Shown: positions 1 through 6,867, counted from the first letter of the stretch. The stretch is DNA of 7,468 nt from Acetobacteraceae bacterium (GCA_947478535.1 CANJXD010000280.1:1-7468); one strand, 5' to 3'. Made by a program: numbers and translations. Notes: a model not told the origin generated them from the letters alone.

Positions 1-822
1 GTCCGCATTGGCGCGCTGCACGTCGCGGAACGCATCGACCACCGTGGGCGGCGGGTCAACCTTCTGCAACTGCACCTGCGTCACTTCGATGCCGGCGCCA
101 TATTGGTCCATGATGGCCTGGGTGCCGCGGCGGACTTCCTGCTCGATCTGCGCGCGCGCCTCGGTCAGGGCCGGCTGGATCGCCGTCCGGCCAATGACTT
201 CGCGCATCACGCTCTCGGCCGCGGATTTCACGGTGGCTTCCGTGTTCCGGATGTTGAACAGGAAGTCGGCGACGTCCCTGATCTGCCAGAAGACGGCGAA
301 ATCGATGTCGATGATGTTCTCATCGCCCGTCAGCATCATGCTTTCCTCGACCACGTCGCGGGACGGGATCGGGCGCACGGCCTGGCCGCTATCGGCGGCG
401 GCGCGGAAGCCCACATCGACTCGGTTGATGCGGGTGACGCGCGGCTTGCTCACGGCTTCCACCGGCCAGGGGACCGAATAGCCCCAGCCCGGCGGGGTGG
501 TGCGGTGGAAGGCGCCGAAGCGCATCACCACGCCCTGCTCGTCCGGCTGCACCCGGTAGAAGCCCGAGATCCCCCATACCCCGGCCAGCAACAGGCCGAT
601 CACGGCAAGGCCCTTGCCACCCGTGCCGCTAGGCAGGTAGCGGCGCACCGCATCCTGCGCCTGGCGGATGACGTCATCGAGGTCGGGGCCACGGCCGTTA
701 TTGCCGCCACCGCCGCCGCCGCCACCCTGGCCTCCGCCCGAAGGCGGTTGCGGCGCCCCCCAGGGCCCACCCGGCCGGGGATTTCCCCAGGGGCTGGGTC
801 CGCCGCCACTATTCCACGCCAT
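1..822 (-). CDS. hflK: HflK, membrane protease (FtsH) regulator, SPFH/band-7 family; 3' end cut by window edge
   Basis: The reading frame is open from an ATG at 822 to the left edge, giving 274 residues without the C-terminal part. In E. coli, HflK and HflC form a large inner-membrane complex that surrounds and restrains the FtsH protease; hflC is expected just left of the window. Seen here: a Gly/Pro/Trp-rich cytoplasmic head (residues 1-46, including eight consecutive Gly at 33-40), then the conserved PDLDDVIRQAQD segment (46-57), one membrane segment at about 71-88, and the start of the SPFH domain (YRVQPDEQGVVMRFG from residue 89). The SPFH domain continues with NIIDIDFAVFWQIRD and, near the edge, QLQKVDPPPTVVDAFRDVQ, all HflK-like. 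A strong GGAGGAG at 834-840 lies 11 bases upstream of the ATG and supports the start. The gene is divergent from mrp. Identity is secure; only the missing C-terminus is unknown. Confidence 0.95.
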   Translation of the reverse strand, partial: MAWNSGGGPSPWGNPRPGGPWGAPQPPSGGGQGGGGGGGGNNGRGPDLDDVIRQAQDAVRRYLPSGTGGKGLAVIGLLLAGVWGISGFYRVQPDEQGVVMRFGAFHRTTPPGWGYSVPWPVEAVSKPRVTRINRVDVGFRAAADSGQAVRPIPSRDVVEESMMLTGDENIIDIDFAVFWQIRDVADFLFNIRNTEATVKSAAESVMREVIGRTAIQPALTEARAQIEQEVRRGTQAIMDQYGAGIEVTQVQLQKVDPPPTVVDAFRDVQRANAD

Positions 823-846
823 CGGGGTAAGAGCTCCTCCTAGTGC

Positions 847-865
847 TGGCAAATTGCTTTTGCCA
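847..865. promoter_or_regulatory. Perfect dyad TGGCAAA-N5-TTTGCCA upstream of hflK
   Basis: A perfect 7-base inverted repeat with a 5-base spacer sits six bases from the hflK ribosome binding site, in the 232-base gap between divergent hflK and mrp. It could be an operator or a short mRNA hairpin in the hflK leader. A weak sigma-70-like pair on the minus strand (TTGCCG at 881-876, AGCAAT at 858-853, 17-base spacing) would place the dyad over the -10 element, which would suit repression, but each box matches consensus at only 3-4 positions. The rest of the gap (866-1054) shows short GC-rich palindromes, for instance GGCCGGCC at 959-966, and an isolated TTGACA at 903-908 without a good -10 partner. 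I could not place an mrp promoter. Confidence 0.35.
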
Positions 866-1054
866 CGCCCTTTCCCGGCAAGGGAGGGGTGCAGCGAACG
901 TGTTGACAGGCCATATGGGCCCCGCCGGGTCCAGGCGTGCCCCAGAAGGGCGCCGCCAGGCCGGCCTTGCCAGATTTCCAATGCGCCTCTTCAGGGTGCT
1001 GCGGAACTGGCTCGGCGGGGGCGATATCGTACGCATTGGGGGGTTTTTCAAGCG

Positions 1055-2197
1055 ATGGGCGAGACTCTGGAGCACGCGGTGCGCGCCGCGTTGCGCGCGG
1101 TGCGCGATCCCGTGACCGGTCAGGATGTCGTCAGTGCCGGCATGATCGACGGCCTGGCGGTCAAGGGCGGCATGGTGCAGTTCGCCCTCCAGGTGCCGCG
1201 AGACCGGGCGCGGGAGAGTGAGCCGCTGCGCGCCGCAGCCGAACGCGCGGCAGGCGCCGTGCCGGGCGTTCTGTCCGCGACCGTGGTGCTGACAGCCCAT
1301 CGCGCGGAACCCCCGAAGCCCGCCGCGGCGCCCGCGGCGCATAGCCACGGTGCCCCGGCCCACGCCGCGCCGGGCGGCAGGTCCACCCCCGGCCAGGGTG
1401 CGATGCTGCTGCCCGAGGTGGGCGCCATCATCGCGATTGCCTCCGGCAAGGGGGGCGTCGGCAAATCCACCACCGCGGTGAACCTGGCGGTGGCGCTGGC
1501 GATGCAGGGGCTGCGCGTCGGTTTGCTGGATGCGGATATCTTTGGCCCCTCCCTGCCCCAGATGCTCGGCACCCAGGAACGCCCGCGGGCGGAGGGCCAG
1601 CAGATCATCCCGATCAGCCGTTGGGGGCTGAAGGCGATGTCCATCGGCTTCCTGGTGGAACAGGAAACGCCGATGATCTGGCGCGGCCCGATGGTGATGG
1701 GGGCGCTGGAACAGCTGATGGGCCAGGTCGCCTGGGGCGCGCTCGACATCATGGTGGTGGACATGCCGCCGGGCACCGGCGATGCGCAGCTGACGATGAG
1801 CCAGCGCGTGCCGCTCGCCGGCGCCGTCATCGTCTCCACGCCCCAGGATGTGGCGCTGATCGATGCCCGGCGTGGGGTGCGGATGTTCGAGAAGGTGAAT
1901 GTCCCGGTCCTCGGCCTGATCGAGAATATGAGCTTCTTCTGCTGCCCCAACTGCAACCACCGCACGGATATCTTCGGCCATGGCGGCGCGAAGTTGGAGG
2001 CGGAGCGGCTGGGCGTCGAATTCCTCGGCGAATTGCCGCTGAAGCTGGCCATCCGCGAACTGGCCGATGCCGGCACCCCGATCGTCGCGGCGCGGCCGGA
2101 GTCCGAGGAAGCCCAGGCCTATCAGCGCATCGCCACCAGGCTGCGGGAAAAGCTGGCCGCACGGGGCGCGGCGGGGCCGAAGATCGTGATCGATTGA
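1055..2197 (+). CDS. mrp: Mrp/ApbC family Fe-S cluster carrier ATPase
   Basis: A 380-residue P-loop ATPase of the Mrp/ApbC/Nbp35 group, which binds a [4Fe-4S] cluster at a dimer interface and passes it to target proteins in the cytoplasm. Domains: an N-terminal MIP18-like (DUF59) domain at about 4-82; a low-complexity Ala/Pro/His linker at about 84-118; the ATPase domain from 122. Motifs: deviant Walker A GKGGVGKST (131-139), DADIFGPSLPQM (159-170), VVDMPPGTGD (234-243), and the cluster-binding region MSFFCCPNC (292-300) with the CxxC pair Cys297/Cys300 and an extra Cys296. The frame is open upstream to 668, but that part is antisense to hflK. The ATG at 1055 was chosen because the protein then begins at the usual DUF59 position; the ribosome binding site is poor (G-run at 1038-1043). 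Length is normal for the family. Substrate proteins are unknown. Confidence 0.93.
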   Translation: MGETLEHAVRAALRAVRDPVTGQDVVSAGMIDGLAVKGGMVQFALQVPRDRARESEPLRAAAERAAGAVPGVLSATVVLTAHRAEPPKPAAAPAAHSHGAPAHAAPGGRSTPGQGAMLLPEVGAIIAIASGKGGVGKSTTAVNLAVALAMQGLRVGLLDADIFGPSLPQMLGTQERPRAEGQQIIPISRWGLKAMSIGFLVEQETPMIWRGPMVMGALEQLMGQVAWGALDIMVVDMPPGTGDAQLTMSQRVPLAGAVIVSTPQDVALIDARRGVRMFEKVNVPVLGLIENMSFFCCPNCNHRTDIFGHGGAKLEAERLGVEFLGELPLKLAIRELADAGTPIVAARPESEEAQAYQRIATRLREKLAARGAAGPKIVID

Positions 2198-2210
2198 AGG
2201 GCAGCGGCAT

Positions 2211-2231
2211 CCCGGCCGTCTTGCGGCCGGG
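2211..2231 (+). other. GC-rich hairpin between mrp and fdhD
   Basis: CCCGGCCG (2211-2218), loop TCTTG, CGGCCGGG (2224-2231): a perfect 8-base stem starting 13 bases after the mrp stop codon and ending 24 bases before the fdhD start. No T-run follows, so it is not a canonical intrinsic terminator on the plus strand. It may protect the mrp 3' end, or attenuate transcription or translation into fdhD. The structure is seen directly; any role is inference. Confidence 0.4.
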
Positions 2232-2255
2232 CCCGCCAGCACCCACCCTCGGGCG

Positions 2256-3158
2256 ATGAGCCAGTCCCTCCTCCGGGTCCAGCCGGACCCCACCGACCCA
2301 AGGCTGACGCGCCGCGTCACCGGTATCGACCAGACCGGCGCGCCGATCGAGACCGCTGTCACCGTCGAACGACCGCTGACGCTTTACCTGAACGGCCAGG
2401 AGATCGTCACCATGATGACGATCCTGGACCGGCCGGAAGACTTGGCGCTGGGCTACCTGTTGAACCAGGGCATGCTGAAGCGGCGGGACCGGGTGACGGG
2501 GGTCGAGTATGACGAGGACCTCGGCGTCGTCGTCGTCCGCACGGACGCGCAGACCAACTTCGAGCAGAAGCTGAAGAAGAAGACCCTGACCTCCGGCTGC
2601 GCCCAGGGGACGGCGTTCGGAGATCTGATGGAGGATTTCGCCTCCGTGCAGTTGCCGCCCGAGGCGGTGCTGCGGACCTCCTGGCTCTATCGACTGCTGC
2701 ACCGGATCAACGCCATCCCGAGCCTCTACCTCGAGGCCGGCGCGATCCACGGCTGTGCCCTGTGCCGGGGGGATGAACCGGTGGTCTATATGGAGGATGT
2801 CGGCCGCCACAATGCGGTGGACAAGATCGCCGGCTGGATGTTCCGGGAAGATGAACCCCCCGGCGACAAGATTTTCTACACCACCGGGCGCCTGACCTCC
2901 GAGATGGTGATCAAGACCGTCCGCATGGGCATCCCCATCCTGGTCAGCCGGTCCGGCTTTACCGCCTGGGGCGTGGAATTGGCGCGGGAGGCGAAGCTGA
3001 CGCTGATCGGCCGCTGCAAGGGCAAGCGCTTCATCGCCCTGGCGGGGGAGGAACGCATCATCTTCGACGCGGATCTGCACTACGTCGAGGAGGAAAGCGC
3101 CAGGCACTGGCGCAAGAACAGCGACGCCGCGATCCAGGCTGCTCCCGATGCGGGCTGA
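2256..3158 (+). CDS. fdhD: FdhD, formate dehydrogenase accessory sulfurtransferase, with variant cysteine loop
   Basis: A 300-residue FdhD. In E. coli, FdhD takes sulfur from the cysteine desulfurase IscS and transfers it to the molybdenum bis-guanine-dinucleotide cofactor before insertion into formate dehydrogenase. Family signatures: [16 protein letters not shown] (39-54), [14 protein letters not shown] (61-74), TSGC (112-115), [16 protein letters not shown] (179-194), [20 protein letters not shown] (209-228) and [13 protein letters not shown] (231-243). Oddity: the catalytic loop reads [11 protein letters not shown], keeping one cysteine (Cys115) but not the second cysteine of the usual CxxC; a different CxxC (Cys167/Cys170, HGCALC) occurs just before the EDVGRH motif. 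Start: no ATG, GTG or TTG lies in frame between the mrp stop and 2256, although the ribosome binding site is weak. It overlaps mobA by 11 bases, so the two are probably co-translated. Its place beside formate dehydrogenase subunits supports the role. Confidence 0.94.
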   Translation: MSQSLLRVQPDPTDPRLTRRVTGIDQTGAPIETAVTVERPLTLYLNGQEIVTMMTILDRPEDLALGYLLNQGMLKRRDRVTGVEYDEDLGVVVVRTDAQTNFEQKLKKKTLTSGCAQGTAFGDLMEDFASVQLPPEAVLRTSWLYRLLHRINAIPSLYLEAGAIHGCALCRGDEPVVYMEDVGRHNAVDKIAGWMFREDEPPGDKIFYTTGRLTSEMVIKTVRMGIPILVSRSGFTAWGVELAREAKLTLIGRCKGKRFIALAGEERIIFDADLHYVEEESARHWRKNSDAAIQAAPDAG

Positions 3159-3780
3159 CACGCTGGCGGTGGTGCTGGCCGGGGGCCTCGCCCGGCGCAT
3201 GGGCGGCGGCGACAAGCCGCTCCGCCAGGTGGCAGGGCGGCCCCTGCTGGACCATCTGCTGGATCGGCTGCGCCCGCAGGTGCCGGCCATCATCCTGAAC
3301 GCGAATGGTGATCCCGCACGCTTCGCCGCCTATGGCCTGCCGGTCATCGCCGATGGCATCGCCGATTTTCCGGGGCCACTGGCCGGGGTGCTGGCGGCGC
3401 TGGACCATGCGGCGGCGGAGCATCCCGCCCTGCCCTGGGTTGTCTCCGTCACCGGCGATGCGCCCTTCATCCCGGGCGATCTGGTGGCCGGGCTGCATGC
3501 GGCGCGGCAGGCCGCCGGCATGCCCATGGCCTGCGCCCGATCCGGTGGCCAGACGCATCCGCCGATCGGCGTCTGGCCGGTGGCGCTGCGGGGCGAATTG
3601 CGCGCCGCGCTGCTGGCGGGGGAACGCAAGATCGACCGCTGGACCGCGCGCTTCGGCTGCGTCGCGGTGGACTGGCCCGTGCTGCCCTTCGACCCATTCT
3701 TCAACGCCAATGCGCCGGATGACCTGGCGGAGGCCGAACGCCTCTTGCAAGCCGCGCCGGTCGCACCGATACAAGGGTGA
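3148..3780 (+). CDS. mobA: MobA, molybdenum cofactor guanylyltransferase
   Basis: A 210-residue nucleotidyltransferase that joins GMP from GTP to Mo-molybdopterin, forming the guanine dinucleotide cofactor needed by formate dehydrogenase in the cytoplasm. Seen: the N-terminal GTP-binding signature [18 protein letters not shown] (8-25), the [12 protein letters not shown] segment (74-85), the metal-binding region VTGDAPFIP (101-109; Asp104 is the likely Mg ligand), HPPIGVWP (137-144) and the C-terminal [14 protein letters not shown] (184-197), which corresponds to the family's N(I/A)N(T/A)P ending. Length is typical of MobA (about 190-215). The ATG lies inside the fdhD 3' end (11-base overlap) with no strong ribosome binding site of its own, which suggests translational coupling to fdhD. 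The partner gene mobB is not adjacent but on the opposite strand at 5201-5719. Confidence 0.94.
   Translation: MRADTLAVVLAGGLARRMGGGDKPLRQVAGRPLLDHLLDRLRPQVPAIILNANGDPARFAAYGLPVIADGIADFPGPLAGVLAALDHAAAEHPALPWVVSVTGDAPFIPGDLVAGLHAARQAAGMPMACARSGGQTHPPIGVWPVALRGELRAALLAGERKIDRWTARFGCVAVDWPVLPFDPFFNANAPDDLAEAERLLQAAPVAPIQG
3745..3773 (+). promoter_or_regulatory. Possible weak promoter for the 41-residue small gene
   Basis: TTGCAA (3745-3750) and GATACA (3768-3773) are separated by 17 bases at the very end of mobA. The boxes match sigma-70 consensus at four and three positions. A start near 3780 would give a leader of about 30 bases to the small gene at 3809. The match is marginal and the gene could equally be read from the fdhD-mobA transcript. 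Confidence 0.2.
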
Positions 3781-3808
3781 GATACGGCTTTTCAAGGGAG
3801 ACGCCGCG

Positions 3809-3934
3809 ATGAAGTCCGTCCTGCTCGGCGTGGTTTGCGCCGCCATCATCGCCTTCGGTGGCTATCGCGTGCTGGATATCAACTACCAGCAGACCGCGGA
3901 ACAGCGCCACACCACATCAGGCGTCCGGCTGTAA
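3809..3934 (+). CDS. 41-residue single-pass membrane or exported small protein, function unknown
   Basis: An ATG at 3809 with a good ribosome binding site (AGGGAG, 3795-3800, eight bases upstream) opens a 41-residue frame 28 bases after mobA. The protein starts MKS, followed by a hydrophobic segment at about 4-18 (VLLGVVCAAIIAFGG) and a polar tail, YQQTAEQRHTTSGVRL (26-41). This predicts either an N-terminal membrane anchor with the tail outside, or a signal peptide. I recall similar very short alphaproteobacterial proteins with a tail ending in T-(S/T)-G-(V/A)-R, but cannot verify this here. Its place after fdhD-mobA and opposite the formate dehydrogenase genes suggests a link to assembly or membrane attachment of that enzyme; this is inference. 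The frame stays open far upstream, but that part is a shadow of mobA. The stop is six bases from the convergent moeA stop. Confidence 0.72.
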   Translation: MKSVLLGVVCAAIIAFGGYRVLDINYQQTAEQRHTTSGVRL

Positions 3935-3940
3935 GGCTGA

Positions 3941-5188
3941 TCAGAAGACGGCGCTGAAGGGCAGCACCGCCACGCGGTCGCCCGGCGAAACCTCGGTCAC
4001 GTCTTCTTCCAGTTCCGCGAAAGCGTCGGAGCGGGTCAGCGAGGTCAGCAGCCCCGCGCCCTCCCTTTCGTATTTGATGGCGCGCGGCAGGCCCTTCGTC
4101 GCCTCCAGCCGCACCCGCACATATTCCCGCCGCCCCGCCTTCTTGCGGTAGCGGAAATCGGCTTCCGCCACGAAACGCGGCAGCGGCTCCGGCACCGCAC
4201 CGGCCAGGCGCAGCACCAGCGGCCGCGCCAGGTGCAGGAAGGTGACGACGGCGGCCACGGGGTTACCGGGCAGGCCGATCGCCGGCGTCCCGCCGATGAC
4301 ACCCATCGCCGCCGGACGCCCGGGCTTGATCGCCAGCCGCCAGAACACCAGCCTGCCACCGGCCTCGATCGCCGCCTTCACATGGTCCGCCTCCCCGGTC
4401 GAGACGCCACCCGAGGTCAGCAGCAGGTCCTGCGAGGCGGCGGCGCGATGCAGGGCGGCGGCGGTGGCGAGGGGATCATCCGGCAGGATGCCCAGGTCCG
4501 AGGCCTCCACCGGCAATCCCGCCAGCAGCGCCAAAAGCGTGAAGCGGTTCGAATCATAGGTCCGCGCAGCACCCAGCGTCGTGCCGGGTTCCGCCAATTC
4601 ATCGCCGGTCGAAAACACGCCGACACGCACCAGCGGCCGCACGGGCAGGCTCGTCAGGCCAAGCGCCGCGGCAAGGCCGACCTCCGGCGCGCGCAGGCGG
4701 CGGCCGACGGTCAGTGCCACCTCGCCCTGCGCCACATCCTCCCCCGCCGGGCGGCAATTGGCGCCGCGCTTCAGGCCGGGTGCGAGCACGACAGCGCCCG
4801 CTTCCTCCCGCGCATCCTCCTGCATCATCACGGTGTCCGCGCCATCGGGCATCGGCGCGCCGGTGAAGATGCGGACAGCGGTGCCGGGGGCGATCGCTGC
4901 GGCCTGCTGCCCCGCCTGCAAACGCTGCGCGATGGACAGGTGCGTTTGCGCATCCGCCCGAAGGTCGATGTGGCGAAAGGCGTAGCCATCGACGGCGGAG
5001 TTGAAGAAGGGCGGCAGCGGCTGCGGCGCCAACACATCCCGCGCCAGAATACGTCCTCGCGCGGCACGAAGCGGCACGGTCTCCGCGCCCGCCAGCGCCG
5101 GCACGCGCGCCTCGATCATCGCCTGCGCCTCCTCGACGGATATCAGCTTGCCGCCAAAGGCGAAGCAGTCGTCGGTGAGCTGGGCCAT
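3941..5188 (-). CDS. moeA: MoeA/gephyrin-like molybdopterin molybdenumtransferase
   Basis: A 415-residue MoeA, which inserts molybdate into adenylylated molybdopterin to form Mo-molybdopterin, the precursor used by MobA. Seen in order: DDCFAFGG (6-13), PPFFNSAVDGYAF (59-71; the common NSAMDGYA with Val for Met), VRIFTGAPMPDGADTVMMQE (105-124), CRPAGEDV (145-152), VFSTGDEL (191-198), YDSNRF (211-216), LLTSGGVSTGEADHVK (256-271), KPGRPAAMG (288-296) and GLPGNPVAA (305-313), followed by the C-terminal beta domain (about 330-415). All four MoeA domains appear complete and the length is normal. The start codon lies 12 bases after the mobB stop, with GGAGA at 5195-5191, so mobB and moeA form one operon. 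MAQLTDDCFAF is the usual alphaproteobacterial beginning. The gene converges on the small gene at 3809 with no visible terminator between them. Confidence 0.95.
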   Translation of the reverse strand: MAQLTDDCFAFGGKLISVEEAQAMIEARVPALAGAETVPLRAARGRILARDVLAPQPLPPFFNSAVDGYAFRHIDLRADAQTHLSIAQRLQAGQQAAAIAPGTAVRIFTGAPMPDGADTVMMQEDAREEAGAVVLAPGLKRGANCRPAGEDVAQGEVALTVGRRLRAPEVGLAAALGLTSLPVRPLVRVGVFSTGDELAEPGTTLGAARTYDSNRFTLLALLAGLPVEASDLGILPDDPLATAAALHRAAASQDLLLTSGGVSTGEADHVKAAIEAGGRLVFWRLAIKPGRPAAMGVIGGTPAIGLPGNPVAAVVTFLHLARPLVLRLAGAVPEPLPRFVAEADFRYRKKAGRREYVRVRLEATKGLPRAIKYEREGAGLLTSLTRSDAFAELEEDVTEVSPGDRVAVLPFSAVF

Positions 5189-5200
5189 GGTCTCCGTCTC

Positions 5201-5719
5201 TCAGTGCCCGAGGAAATCCCCGAGCGGCATCGCGTGTCGCAGGACCAGATCGGCGATCGCCTCGATCTCGTCCAGATGTGCCCAAGGAAGCATGGCGGAA
5301 GGCGGGGCGATATCGGCGGCGATCGCAGCGATGTGCGGGTCCTCCGGGTGCAGCCAGGGCTTGGCGTTGGCGCTGCGATGCACCTCGATCTTCGGGTGGA
5401 TGTCGCGCTTGAAGCCCTCCACGATGACGAGATCGACCGGGGCAAGCTGCGCGAGCAGGTCGCGCAGCGGCGGCTCCGGCGCGTCACGCAGTTCCGTCAT
5501 CAGCGCCCAACGCTTGGAGGAGGCGACGAGCACCTGTCGGGCGCCGGCGGCACGGTGTTCGTAGCTGTCCTTGCCCGGGCGATCGATATCGAAGGCGTGA
5601 TGCGCGTGCTTCAGGGTGGAGACGCTGACGCCACGCGCCGCGAAGGCGGGGATCAGCCGCGTCATCAGCGTCGTCTTGCCGGCGCCACTCCAGCCGGCCA
5701 GCCCCATCAGCCGCGTCAT
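5201..5719 (-). CDS. mobB: MobB, molybdopterin-guanine dinucleotide biosynthesis GTP-binding adaptor
   Basis: A 172-residue P-loop protein. MobB binds GTP and MobA and is thought to help deliver nucleotide or cofactor; in E. coli it is dispensable. Seen: Walker A GWSGAGKTT (9-17), STLKHAHHAFDIDRPGKDSY (34-53), the HRAAGARQVLVAS segment (55-67), Walker B-like VDLVIVEGFKR (95-105), and HPKIEVHR (108-115), all standard MobB motifs. The ATG at 5719 gives the usual start just before the P-loop (MTRLMGLAGWSG); GGGGATCG about 4-11 bases upstream is only a modest ribosome binding site. The frame stays open far upstream, but that extension is out of frame with, and inside, the cytochrome b gene. A strong terminator lies 31 bases upstream of the start, so mobB-moeA need readthrough or a promoter I cannot identify. 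Confidence 0.94.
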   Translation of the reverse strand: MTRLMGLAGWSGAGKTTLMTRLIPAFAARGVSVSTLKHAHHAFDIDRPGKDSYEHRAAGARQVLVASSKRWALMTELRDAPEPPLRDLLAQLAPVDLVIVEGFKRDIHPKIEVHRSANAKPWLHPEDPHIAAIAADIAPPSAMLPWAHLDEIEAIADLVLRHAMPLGDFLGH

Positions 5720-5750
5720 CGATCGATCCCCGAACAACAAGAAGGGCTGG

Positions 5751-5790
5751 AAACAAAAAGGGCCGGCGCGGGTGGATGCCCGGCCGGCCC
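5751..5790 (-). terminator. Intrinsic terminator after the formate dehydrogenase gamma gene
   Basis: On the minus strand, GGGCCGGC (5790-5783) pairs perfectly with GCCGGCCC (5767-5760). The stem extends inward by four more pairs (5782-5779 with 5772-5769) with one bulged base at 5768 and a six-base loop. It is followed at once by TTTTTGTTT (5759-5751). This is a classic Rho-independent terminator, starting 18 bases after the gamma-subunit stop codon and ending 31 bases before the mobB start. Confidence 0.85.
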
Positions 5791-5808
5791 GAAGGGTGGC
5801 GCCGAAGC

Positions 5809-6849
5809 TCAGTCCGCGCCAGCGGCCTTGGCGCCGGGCGGACCCGCAATGGTGTCCCGCGCCTTGGTCATTTCTTCCTCGACCCAAAGGGAGTGATGTT
5901 CCTTGGCCCAGTTCAGATCGACCTCGCCAGAGCCCATGGCATCGAAGGCGCCTTCCATGCCGAGGGAGCCGATGTAGATATGGGCCAGCATCGCCGCGAC
6001 CATCAGCACGGACAGCACGCCATGCACGATGTGCGCGAGTTGCATCCCCGCGATATCCGTCACGGTGAAGGGGAAGATCAGGATGTAGCCGGAAGCCGCG
6101 ACCAGGCTGCCACCGATCACCGTGACCCAGAACACCATCTTCTGCCCGCCATTGAAGCGGCCGGAAGCGGGGTGGCCATGCGACTTGCCGAGCAGGCCGC
6201 CACCGGCCTTGAACCAGGCGACATCGACGGCGTTCGGGATGTTGTCCTTCACCCACACCAGGAACAACAGCACGACGCCGAGGGTGAAGGGGAAGGACAG
6301 GTAGTTGTGCGCGATCTTGCCGAGCATGCTGATCTCGGTGAAGGCCTCCGGCCCCACCAGCGGCAGCAGCAGGAAGCGCCCGAAGGTCAGGTTGAGGCCC
6401 GACAGGCCAAGGACGATGAAGGACGATGCCGTCATCCAATGCGCCGTCCGCTCGAACAGGCCGAAGCGCTTGATGGTGCGGCCCGCCGGCCCGGCCTCGA
6501 TCCGGATGCGGCCCTTCGAGAGGTAGAACATCGCCAGGATGGCGAGCATCCCGAGCACGGCGATGCCACTCACCCAGGTCAGCGTCGTGTTGTGGAAAGC
6601 GCGCCAATCGCGGCCTTCCGGCTGGATCAGCGTGGCGGCCTGCGCATCCGGGATGGAGGAGCGCCCAGCGATGCGCCCACCATTCAGGGCGTTCATCAAC
6701 TCCAGTTCGTCGGCCGAGGCCGGGGAGGTGATGGGGTTGGTCGGTGTGCCGGTGACGGGCCCGCCGATCTGCGCGAAGGACGGCGCGGCGAAGGCGCCGA
6801 TCCCCAACGCCAGGGCCGCAACGGCGGCAAGTCGCGTGATCTTGGTCAT
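5809..6849 (-). CDS. fdh3C: Formate dehydrogenase gamma subunit, membrane cytochrome b (FDH3/FdoI type)
   Basis: A 346-residue di-heme cytochrome b that anchors formate dehydrogenase in the membrane and passes electrons to quinone. The start at 6849 is preferred over in-frame ATGs at 6855 and 6894 because AGGGGGA (6862-6856) is six bases upstream and the protein then begins with a clear signal peptide (MTKITRLAAVAALALGIGAF, likely cut near APSFA-Q, 22-27). A periplasmic stretch of about 60 residues follows, then membrane segments at about 91-110, 142-164, 184-201, 238-260 and 272-294. Likely heme ligands, by analogy with E. coli FdnI, lie among His137 (FERTAHW), His181, His273/His276 and His290 (AHIYIGSLGMEG). 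The C-terminus has DLNWAKEHHSLWVEEE (311-326), typical of gamma subunits. The long form with signal peptide is usual for the FDH-gamma group, and longer than E. coli FdnI (about 217). It lies 62 bases downstream of the beta gene. Confidence 0.92.
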   Translation of the reverse strand: MTKITRLAAVAALALGIGAFAAPSFAQIGGPVTGTPTNPITSPASADELELMNALNGGRIAGRSSIPDAQAATLIQPEGRDWRAFHNTTLTWVSGIAVLGMLAILAMFYLSKGRIRIEAGPAGRTIKRFGLFERTAHWMTASSFIVLGLSGLNLTFGRFLLLPLVGPEAFTEISMLGKIAHNYLSFPFTLGVVLLFLVWVKDNIPNAVDVAWFKAGGGLLGKSHGHPASGRFNGGQKMVFWVTVIGGSLVAASGYILIFPFTVTDIAGMQLAHIVHGVLSVLMVAAMLAHIYIGSLGMEGAFDAMGSGEVDLNWAKEHHSLWVEEEMTKARDTIAGPPGAKAAGAD

Positions 6850-6867
6850 GTGCATTCCCCCTAGGAG

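Noticed and set aside
703..726. GCC/ACC trinucleotide run, a possible unstable repeat
   Set aside because: It encodes the eight-Gly stretch in the Gly-rich head common in HflK proteins and shows mixed codons, so it looks like ordinary low-complexity coding sequence.
847..865. Sigma-54 (-24/-12) promoter reading of the TGGCAAA...TTTGCC sequence
   Set aside because: The GG and GC elements are 12 bases apart on either strand, not the required 10.
903..931. TTGACA as a -35 box for mrp
   Set aside because: At 16-18 base spacing the sequence is GC-rich (around CCGGGT) with no -10-like box, and it would leave a leader of over 100 bases.
668..1054. 129-codon N-terminal extension of mrp, open in frame up to an ATG at 668
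   Set aside because: The first part is antisense to hflK and the predicted residues are proline-rich low complexity. The DUF59 domain starts normally at 1055.
809..2362. 517-residue minus-strand frame opposite mrp
   Set aside because: It is antisense to a secure gene and its residues (many His, Arg, Gly, Asp) are typical of the shadow of a high-GC gene. It has no recognisable domain.
4232..5896. 554-residue plus-strand frame opposite moeA, mobB and the end of the gamma gene
   Set aside because: It spans three real genes and a terminator on the other strand and is rich in Arg, Gln, Gly and His without any motif. It is a product of GC bias at third codon positions.
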